Source: Virgisporangium aliadipatigenens
Lineage (GTDB): Bacteria > Actinomycetota > Actinomycetes > Mycobacteriales > Micromonosporaceae
Assembly (NCBI RefSeq): GCF_016863615.1
Contig: NZ_BOPF01000001.1
Location: 1-64,000, forward strand
DNA: 64,000 nucleotides
Direction of reading: 5' to 3'
A program made the position numbers and the translations under genes. The notes under the pieces are model-generated. The model did no database searches. It was not told where the DNA came from and saw only the letters and a list, made by a program, of their open reading frames with translations. Below are positions 1 through 8,400 of the stretch, one piece after another. Position 1 is the first letter of the stretch, and every line of letters starts with the position of its first letter.

Positions 1-169
1 CCCCGAATTCCTCCCACCCCCATACCTGGACCCGCAGAGACGGCCACGCCGCAACATCTACCACCGCCGCCCCTGACGGCGGCCGCGCATCGCACGCCAG
101 GGATGTACGTCGGGCGCACTCCGCCCGGGCGGCACCGGATCTCGCGCTGGACCGAGCCCGGGTGAACAC

Positions 170-3100
170 TCACGCCGGCAGGGTGGCGGCGCCCTCCCGC
201 GACCCGTCGTCCCAGACCCTGTTCCGGCCCGCCTGCTTGGCCGCGTACAGCGCCTCGTCGGCCCGCGCCAGCACCGAGGCGAGATCCTCGGTCGCCCCGG
301 CCCGTTCGGCCAGGCCCACGCTGATCGTCACGGTCACCGGCCCGGTGCGCGTCGGTACCGGAACGGCCGCCACCTTCTCGCGGATGCGTTCGGCGAGCAC
401 CCGGCCCGCCGCCCGGTCGGCCCCCGGCACGACGACCGCGAACTCCTCCCCGCCGTAGCGGCCGAGCAGGTCGACCTGGCGCAGTTCGGCTCGCATGCGT
501 TGGGCCACCTCGCGGATGACGTCGTCGCCGGAGGGGTGGCCGTAGGTGTCGTTCACCCGCTTGAAGTGGTCGACGTCGAGCATCATCGCGACGATCGGGC
601 GGTCGTAGCGGGTGGCGGCGGCGACCTCCCGTTCGGCCAGCTCGAAGAGGTGCCGCCGGTTGGCGACGCCGGTCAGTTCGTCCTTGGTCGCCAGTTCGCG
701 GACGCGGGCGAAGAGGCTGGCGTTGACGTAGGCGGTCATGCCCTGGGCGACGACCGCGCCGGCGACCTCCAGCTCGTCGTCGAGGCGTTCGGCCGCGGCG
801 GAGGCGACGATCAGCACACCGAGATCGGCGTTGCGCGAACGCAGGGGCAGCGCCGCCCAGGCCGCCGCTTCCGGCGCGCGCTCGGCCAGGTCCCCCGGCA
901 GCGGCGGATCCGTCGTCGGGCCGGCCGTCGCGAGCAGGGGGCCGAGGGCGGGATCGTCGGGCGTCGGACGTTCGACCAAGGTCCCGTCGGCGGCGAGGTG
1001 GCCGACGACCGTGTCCTGCCCGCGGACGGCGACCAGCCACACACCCTGGTTGCTGACCACGGCCCCGGCCCAGTGGATCAGCCTGGCCAGGACGGTCGCC
1101 GGGTCCAGGGTGTCGCTCATCGCCTCGAACGCGGCCCGCAGCCGGTCGGCCAGGTCCCGCTGCCGCTGCGCGACCTGCACCGAGATCTCCAGCTGGGCGG
1201 TGCGGGCGGTCTCCAGGGCGACGGCGATGTGGCCGGCGAGCGCGTTGAGCGTGCCCGCGTCGGCGGCGCTGAACAGCCCCTTCGCGACCTTGCTGTCCAG
1301 GTACACGACGCCGAGCAGGCGGTCGTCGAGCAGCAGCGGCGCGATCATGATCGAGCGCAGGCCGTGCAGCACCACGCTCTGCGCGCCGAGCGCCGCGCCC
1401 TCGTCCGTGCCGGTCACCACCAGCGGCTCGCGGCCGAGCCGGACCTTCTCCACGAGGCTGGTGCTGTAGCCGGAGAGCTCGCCGATGTCGTTGCCGGCGG
1501 CGTCCCGCCCGAGGTGCGGCACGAGCCGGTCGTCCGACGGGGCGGTCAGGAAGAGGTGGGCGCGGTCCGCGTGCAGCAGCCGGATGATCTCGTCGAGCGC
1601 CACCCGCGCGAGCCGGTCCGGGTCGAGGACCCGCGACGCCGCGGCGCTGAGATGTTCCAGGGCGCGTAGCCGCCGCCGGTCGTCGCCGACCGATCCGGGG
1701 GAACTGGACGCGTGCGCGCTCGACGCATGACGCCGGCCGCTCAGCAGCGACCCGAACTCGGCCGCCACCCAGCCGTGCCGGTGCGGCCAGCCCTCCTCCT
1801 CGGCGATCTCCAGCGCGGTGCGCACCTCGCGGATCGCCAGCCGGTCCGCCTCGAGCGCCACCAGCGCGCGGGCGCGCACCCGGGCCCGTTCGAACTCGAT
1901 GAGCGGCGCCGGCGGCCGGTGCACCGCCACGTCGGCGCCGAGCACCGCCAGCGCGCGTTCCGGCCGCCCGGTCGCCACGAACAGGTCGGCCCGCACGCAC
2001 GCGAGGTAGCTGCGCGCCGCCGGATCCTGGGCCGCCGTCGCCAGCCGCTTGACGGCGGCGCGGGCCTGGGCGAGGCGTTCGGCGCGGTCCGCGGCCTCCG
2101 TCGCGGCGCGGTACTGCGCGATCCGCCCGGTGGCGACGAGGCGCAGCGTGGCCCGCAGCGGCCGGCGCATCATCCGCGGGTGCCCGCCGACGGCTTCGTA
2201 CGCGTCGGCCGCCTCGTCGAACGCGGTGCCGATCTCCTGCTGCTCCGACAGCACCTGGATGCGGGCCGCGGACGCGTAGATCTGCACGGTGCGGCCGTTC
2301 GCGCCGCCGAGGTCGCGGTCGAGGGCCTCCAGGTCGCGGGCCGCGTCGGCGAGCCGGCCCTGCGCCGCGGCGCCCACCACGGGGATCAGCGACAGCGCCG
2401 ACAGTTCTCCCGATCCGGTCACCATCCGTCGTCGGGCGAGGTCGGCCACCCGGGCGGCCTCGGCGTTGCGGCCCTGGTTGACCGCGTCGACGGCCAGCGC
2501 GAACGCGCCCTCCGAGTAGGTGCCGACGTCCAGGAAACGACCGTGTTCGGACAGGGCGCGCGCCACCGGCGCCGCGGGGCCGGTGCCGAGGATGTACTCC
2601 GACAGGGCCCGGCCGTAGATGGTCAGGGCCCGCAGCCCCGGTTCGGTCACCGCCGGGTCGGCGTTCATCCGGTCGAACGCCGACCGCGCGACCCCTCGCA
2701 TCCGCAGCACGTTCGCGAAGATGCCGAGCAGGTACTGGCCCTGCGCGTACGGCTTGCCGTGGCCCAGCCGGTTGCCCCAGTAGATCGCCCGCACGCCGTA
2801 GCCCAGCCACAGGTCGATCCGTCCTTCGAGGCCGGACAGGTTGAAGCCGCGCGTGTACAGGTCGGCGGCGAGTTCGCGGCGGCGGCGTTCGGTGCCCTGC
2901 AGCGAACTCGACCCGAGGCCGAGCAGCTGCGTGAACACCACCCCGAAGATCATCACGAAGGTCGTCACGAGCAGGACCGAACGCCGTCGCGGCATCCGCA
3001 CGCCCAGTTCGGCGAGTCCGCGGCGCAGCGTCGCCGAACCGTCGAGCACCCGCCAGCCGGCCCAGCACACGTCGGAGAGCGTCACGAGCAGTTCGGCGCG

Positions 3101-5359
3101 GCGCAGCGGGTCGTTCTCGAGTTCGACCGCCTCCTCCAGCACGGCCGCCGCGTCCCCGAACCGGCCGACGTGCATCAGCGCCGTTCCGAGGTCGTGCAGC
3201 AGGGCCACCGACGGCGCCCCGGCCAGCTCACGCGCCCGCCCGAGGAACGTCACCGCGTCCGCCGGGGCGTTGCCGCGCAGCGCCAGTTCGCCCGCCGCCA
3301 CGTAGGCCGGGAGGGCCCGGGTCGCCGGCACGGCCGCACCCGCCGCCAGATAGTGCCGCGCGATCGCGAACACCCGTTCCGGCGGCGGCTCCTCGACGGT
3401 CGACAGCGCGTCGGCGATCGCCAGATGGGTCGCCTCGACGGTCGGCCGGTCCAGCCGCGCGGCGAGCGCGTCCCGCAACCCGACGTGCAGGAACGCGTAC
3501 CCGCCCCCGGCGCGCTGCTCCACCAGCCCGAGCCGCACCGCCTCGCGCAGCGCCGCCCGCACGTCGTCGGCCGGGCGGCCGAGCACCTCCGTCAGCACCT
3601 CCGGCGCCACGTCCGAACCGGCGACGGCGGCCGTCGCGAGCACCGCCACGGAGGGTTCGCTGAGCGCGTCGAGCCGGGACAGCAGTAGGCCGAGGGCGTC
3701 CTGGGGGAGGGCCAGCGCGTCCAGCCCGGCCTCGTCGAGGACCCAGCGCCCCCAGAACGGCCGCACCAGTCCGGCGTCGGCCACCGCCCGCAGGTACTCG
3801 CGCACCACGAACGGGTTGCCGCGGCTGCGCGTCACCAGGTGCTTGGTCAGCGCGTCGTCGGGCTGCGTGCCGGGCAGCAGCGCGCAGACGAGCGCGGCGA
3901 CGTCCCCGACGGCGAGCGGGCCGATCGCCAGTTCCATATCGGGATCGGCGATGGCGGACGGCTCGCGACCGGCGACGACGACCAGCAACGGCGCCCCGTC
4001 CGCGTCGTCCGCGAGATGGCCCAGGACGCGCCGCGACGCCGGGTCGAGCCAGTCCGCGTCGTCGAGCGCGAGCAGCAGCCCGTCCCCCTCGCGGGCCAGC
4101 GCCACCAGGAAGTCCGCGACCGTCGACGCGAACTGCTCCTCCGGCGGCCCGGCCGGCCCGAGCACCGCCGCCAGCCCCTCGGAGAACGCCGCCAGCACCG
4201 GCCCGGACGCCCCCGCGCACGCCCGGATCCGCTCGTGCGTGCGCGCCCGCGCGCCCGCCGGCAGCGCGTCGACCTGCCGCAGCCACCCGTCGAACGCCCG
4301 CCGCAGCGGCCCCATCGGCACCGGGTCGTCCCGGGTGCCCGAGCCGCACAGCACGATCCCCTGCGCCCGTTCCGTCAACTCCCGCAGCAGGCGGCTCTTG
4401 CCGAACCCGCTGCCGCCGTGCAGCGCGACCGTGCCGCCGGCGCCCTGCTTCGCCGCCTCCCACCGCTCCCGCAGGGCGGCGGTCTCCTGCGCGCGGCCGA
4501 CGATCTGTTCCCGCCGGTGCCGGTGCGGCCGGCCGGTCAGCTCGGCGATGAGATCCGTGCCCGTCTGGTACCGGTCGTCCGGTTCCTTCGCCAGCAGGCG
4601 CATGATCGCCGCGACCAGCTTCGGCGGCGCGTCGGGCACCAGCGCGGCCAGGTCCGGGGGCGGCACGACGGCGTGCATGTGCAGCAGTTCGCCCACGTCC
4701 GGCCCCGCGAACGGCGGCCGCCCGGCCAGGCACTCGTACAGCACCACGCCGAGGGAGTACAGGTCGGAGCGCGCGTCGACGGCGCGCCGCAGCGTGCCGG
4801 ACTGTTCGGGCGCCGAGTACACAAGCGTCCCGACCGCCACGTCCGAACCGTCCGCCACCTCCCGCGCCGCCATCCCGAAGTCGATCAGACGGAACCGCCC
4901 GTCGGTGCGGACCATCACGTTGCCCGGCTTCACGTCCCGGTGCACCAGCCCGGCCCGGTGCAGCGCCGACAGCGGGTCGGCGAGGTCGAGCGCGAGGGCG
5001 GTGACCTGGTCGGCCGGCATCGGCCCGCCGTCCAGCAGCCGCGCCAGTGAACGCCCCTCCACCAGGTCCATCACCAGGAACGGCCGCCCGTCGCGCACCC
5101 CCACCTCGTGCACCGCCACGAGATCGGGGTGGTGCACGCCGGCCAGCAGCGCCGCCTCGCGGCACAACGCCGTCGTCGCCGCGTCCGGGTCGGCCGACTC
5201 GCGGTCGATCACCTTCAGCGCGTACGTGCCGCCGTCGGCGATCCGCCGCACCCGGAGCACGGTGGCGTCGGCGCCGCTGCCGAGTTCGCTCAGCACCTCA
5301 TAACCCGGAAAGCCGGGCGCCCCGGTCGGGCGTCCGGCAGGTCCGGCGCGATGGTCCAC
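170..5359 (-). CDS. Ser/Thr kinase - AAA ATPase - TPR - GAF - diguanylate cyclase fusion
   Basis: A 1729-residue multidomain signalling protein. Residues 20-275 form a complete Ser/Thr kinase with Lys49, HRD at 140-142 and DFG at 160-162. An AAA/STAND-type ATPase follows, with Walker A GGSGFGKS at 315-322 and a Walker B ending LLALDDADWLD near 435. A long helical TPR-like region contains one strongly hydrophobic stretch near 790-812. Two GAF-like regions lie at about 1240-1550, and a GGDEF domain starts at 1560. The GGDEF has an intact GGEEF (1636-1640) and an RxxD inhibitory site (1627-1630) at the canonical five-residue spacing, so c-di-GMP synthesis with feedback is predicted. The GTG start follows GGGGAG, with a rather short spacer. 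It is the last gene of the operon, 45 bases after the SAV_2336 gene. Similar kinase-ATPase-GAF fusions are known; the association with this operon is the notable point. Confidence 0.9.
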   Translation of the reverse strand: MDHRAGPAGRPTGAPGFPGYEVLSELGSGADATVLRVRRIADGGTYALKVIDRESADPDAATTALCREAALLAGVHHPDLVAVHEVGVRDGRPFLVMDLVEGRSLARLLDGGPMPADQVTALALDLADPLSALHRAGLVHRDVKPGNVMVRTDGRFRLIDFGMAAREVADGSDVAVGTLVYSAPEQSGTLRRAVDARSDLYSLGVVLYECLAGRPPFAGPDVGELLHMHAVVPPPDLAALVPDAPPKLVAAIMRLLAKEPDDRYQTGTDLIAELTGRPHRHRREQIVGRAQETAALRERWEAAKQGAGGTVALHGGSGFGKSRLLRELTERAQGIVLCGSGTRDDPVPMGPLRRAFDGWLRQVDALPAGARARTHERIRACAGASGPVLAAFSEGLAAVLGPAGPPEEQFASTVADFLVALAREGDGLLLALDDADWLDPASRRVLGHLADDADGAPLLVVVAGREPSAIADPDMELAIGPLAVGDVAALVCALLPGTQPDDALTKHLVTRSRGNPFVVREYLRAVADAGLVRPFWGRWVLDEAGLDALALPQDALGLLLSRLDALSEPSVAVLATAAVAGSDVAPEVLTEVLGRPADDVRAALREAVRLGLVEQRAGGGYAFLHVGLRDALAARLDRPTVEATHLAIADALSTVEEPPPERVFAIARHYLAAGAAVPATRALPAYVAAGELALRGNAPADAVTFLGRARELAGAPSVALLHDLGTALMHVGRFGDAAAVLEEAVELENDPLRRAELLVTLSDVCWAGWRVLDGSATLRRGLAELGVRMPRRRSVLLVTTFVMIFGVVFTQLLGLGSSSLQGTERRRRELAADLYTRGFNLSGLEGRIDLWLGYGVRAIYWGNRLGHGKPYAQGQYLLGIFANVLRMRGVARSAFDRMNADPAVTEPGLRALTIYGRALSEYILGTGPAAPVARALSEHGRFLDVGTYSEGAFALAVDAVNQGRNAEAARVADLARRRMVTGSGELSALSLIPVVGAAAQGRLADAARDLEALDRDLGGANGRTVQIYASAARIQVLSEQQEIGTAFDEAADAYEAVGGHPRMMRRPLRATLRLVATGRIAQYRAATEAADRAERLAQARAAVKRLATAAQDPAARSYLACVRADLFVATGRPERALAVLGADVAVHRPPAPLIEFERARVRARALVALEADRLAIREVRTALEIAEEEGWPHRHGWVAAEFGSLLSGRRHASSAHASSSPGSVGDDRRRLRALEHLSAAASRVLDPDRLARVALDEIIRLLHADRAHLFLTAPSDDRLVPHLGRDAAGNDIGELSGYSTSLVEKVRLGREPLVVTGTDEGAALGAQSVVLHGLRSIMIAPLLLDDRLLGVVYLDSKVAKGLFSAADAGTLNALAGHIAVALETARTAQLEISVQVAQRQRDLADRLRAAFEAMSDTLDPATVLARLIHWAGAVVSNQGVWLVAVRGQDTVVGHLAADGTLVERPTPDDPALGPLLATAGPTTDPPLPGDLAERAPEAAAWAALPLRSRNADLGVLIVASAAAERLDDELEVAGAVVAQGMTAYVNASLFARVRELATKDELTGVANRRHLFELAEREVAAATRYDRPIVAMMLDVDHFKRVNDTYGHPSGDDVIREVAQRMRAELRQVDLLGRYGGEEFAVVVPGADRAAGRVLAERIREKVAAVPVPTRTGPVTVTISVGLAERAGATEDLASVLARADEALYAAKQAGRNRVWDDGSREGAATLPA

Positions 5360-5404
5360 GTGCTCCCCATCGGGTGCGGCGCGTCCGATCTGAGGGCGTC
5401 CGGC

Positions 5405-8400
5405 TCACCCGCTGTTCTCGCGTTCCAGCATCGCCCCGAACTCCGTCGCGTCGACCGGGTCCCCGAAGAACGGCCCCTCCGCCCAGTCGCACCCCCACGC
5501 GGCCAGCAGCTCCCGCTGACGCGGGCGGGACACGCCCTCGGCGAGGGTGAGCCGGCCGCGCTCGGCGGCGGAACCGATCAGCGCGCGCACCGCCGTCGCC
5601 TCGGTGTCCAGCACGCCGACCGACCGCCGCGCAACGGTGATCACGTCGACCGGCGGGGCATCGCCGCCGAACAGCGTTTCGGCGCCCTCGATCGCCACCC
5701 GGGCACCACCGGCCCGCAGCCGCGCGACCTCCGCCGCGAACCGGCCGCGCGGCATCACCGTCGGCGGGGTGAGGCGCAGCACCAGCCACCCGTCGGGCGG
5801 CGGGACCAGGCCGGCTTCCTGGGCCACCGCACCGCCCGGCAGGTCCATCACCAGGGCGACGGCGTGCCCGGCGGCCCGCCACCCGGAGAGCGCGTCGAGC
5901 GCACCGCCGACCGCACCGGCCACGAAGCGCCACAGGTGCCGCGAGCGCTCCAGCGCCCCGAGGAACGCCCCCGGACTGTGCGGGCCGCGTTCGGGGTGCC
6001 GCCACCGGACCACCGCCAGGGCGGCGGCGGTGCGACCGGCGCGCAGGTCGACGACCGGCCGGTACGCGAGGTCGTAGTCGTCCGCGAGCAGGGTCCGGTC
6101 GACCTCGGCCTGGAAGCTGGGTGGCACCGTGTAGGTGCGCGCGGTCGCCGAGTACAGCACCACGCCCACCCGGTTCTCGTCGGCCTGCGCGACGGCGGCC
6201 GCGGCCCGGCGGCGCAGTTCGACGCTGTCGTGCACCCCGACCGAGACGGCGATCCCGACACTCACCAGCGGCGCGAACTGCTCCCCGCCCGCCTCGGTCG
6301 GCACGCTCAGCGCGGCCCGCAGCTCGTGCGCCCGGACCGTCGCCGCGTCGGCGCTGGTCGGCCGCGCCACCACGACCGCGAACTCGTCGGGCCACAGCGT
6401 GACCACCCGTTCGTGCGGCCCGGCCGCCGACGCCAGCCGGTCGGCGACCAGCCGCATGCCCTCCTCGTCGATCGGCACCGTCCGGGAGTCCGCCGCCCGC
6501 CGCATCCCCGAGACGTGCAGGTACATCAGCGCCGGCCCGGGATCGGTGTGCGCGGCGAGCGCGGCCTCCAGTTCGGTGGCGAGCGCCTCCGCGCCGACCA
6601 GCGGTGCCGTGCGGCGGAACACTGCGGGCGCCCGCGGTGCGCGGAAGAGGGCCAGGTAGGCGAAGTGGCCCGTCGGGCCGGCCAGTGCGATCGCGCGCGG
6701 TGCGAATCCGGTCGTGTCGTCGACGAGCCCGTCGTGGAAGAGCGCGGAGGAGATGAGAACAGCCACCCGGGCGGCCGGGTCGGTGCGCAGGGCGGCGGTG
6801 AGTTCGCGGCTGTCGAGCATCGAGGTGGCCGCCGACTGCCCGTCCCGCTGGTCGACCAGCGCCACCGCGTAGCGCCGGTCCTCGGCGGCCAGCGGCATCA
6901 GCACCTCCCGCACGGCCGCGAGCGCGGCGGCGGCCGTGACGTGGGTCTGTTCCTCGGTGGGAACGCGCAGCGCGAACGCGTCGGGCGCCTGCACCTGCGG
7001 CCGCCCGTTCGAGCCGAGCCGCCGGGCGACCTCCGTCAGGGCCGTGTACAGGCGGTGTGCCGCCGCGGGGTGGTCGTCGCCGGGCACGCCGTCCTGGTGG
7101 GCGACCAGGATCACCTGCGGCGGGGCCGTCCGGGTGGCGCCGGGCGCGGGCACGTCGACCGCCAGCACGGGCGCGTCGGGGTCGTCTGCGCGCACGCGGG
7201 CGGTGCGGTTCTCCGCGACGTGCAGCGCCAGTCTGTGGATCTCCCGGGCGTTGCCGAAGTCCGGCGGCCGGTCCCGGTGCAGGGCCTCGACGGCGTCCCG
7301 CAGCGGTTGCGCCGCCTCGGGCGCCACCGCCAGCCGCCAGGTCCGCAGCGTGCGCATCAGGATGTCGAACAGCGCCCCCGGCCCGTAGTCGGCGAAGTCC
7401 ACCCGGTGGAAGGACTCCAGGCCGGCCCGCCATGGCCAGCGGGCGGCGCGGTCGGTGGCCAGGACGACGGCGACCGGGTCGGTGGAGTCGGCGAGCCGGT
7501 CCAGGAGGGCGCGCAACTGTTCGTCGGGAATCAGGTGGGCGTCGTCGACGTACAGGAGCCCGTGCGACGCCCGGGAGACGGCGTCGGCCATGAGCGCGAG
7601 CGGATCGACGCCGGGCGCGACATCGGCGCGCGGCGGCAAGTCGGTGTTCGGCGGTAATTCGGTGTTCGGGGGTAGATCGGTGTTCGGGGGTAGATCGTTG
7701 TCTGGGGGCAGATCGGTGTCCGGCGGGAAGAGATCGGTGGCGTTCACGGGGACCGTGTGGCCGTCGCGCAGGACGCCGAGGTCGCGCAGGATCTCGGCGA
7801 GCAGGCGGGCGACGGTGCTCTTACCGGTGCCGCGGTTGCCGGTGAAGACGAACAGCGGCCGGCCGCCGCGGTCCGGCCGGCGCAGCACTCCGTCGAGCCG
7901 CTCGGCGACGTACCCCCGGCCGGAGAGCGCCATGAGTTGCCGGTAGGCGTCGGATTGCGCCAGCACGTCGCCCGGCCCGGTCGACCCGGGAAGCGCCGTC
8001 GCGGGACGGGGGAGGCGCAGGTCGAACAGGCGCACCGTGCCGTCCTCGCCGGCCGTGGCCAGCAGCATCGACCCTCCGGTGCCGGGCAGGACGGCCAGCG
8101 CCCGGATCGGGCCCGCGTGGCCGGTCGGATACACGCCGCGCACCACGCCGTCCGGTCCCCAGACCCGCACGTCCGCGTCGCCGCCGACGCTGGCGAACCC
8201 GCCGTCCGGCAGGGGACACAGCGCGCTGACCCGCCCGGCGTGGGCCGATCGGACCGTGGTGACCGACCCGTCGAACCAGGGCCCCCAGATCCGGATCGCC
8301 GTCCCGTGGGCGGTCACCGGCACCGGGCCGCGCGGGCCGTCGAGCACCGCGGCGGCGTCGGTCCGCGTCGAGCCCGGGAAGGAGCGCAGCCGCTTGCCCA

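Noticed and set aside
1-169. Gene at the left edge
   Set aside because: No frame with domain content or ribosome site; the first supported coding base is the stop of the kinase gene at 170.
1712-3688. Long plus-strand open frame opposite the kinase gene (658 codons)
   Set aside because: Arg/Pro/His-rich composition without domains; antisense shadow of a well-supported gene, as with many other long frames in this high-GC window.
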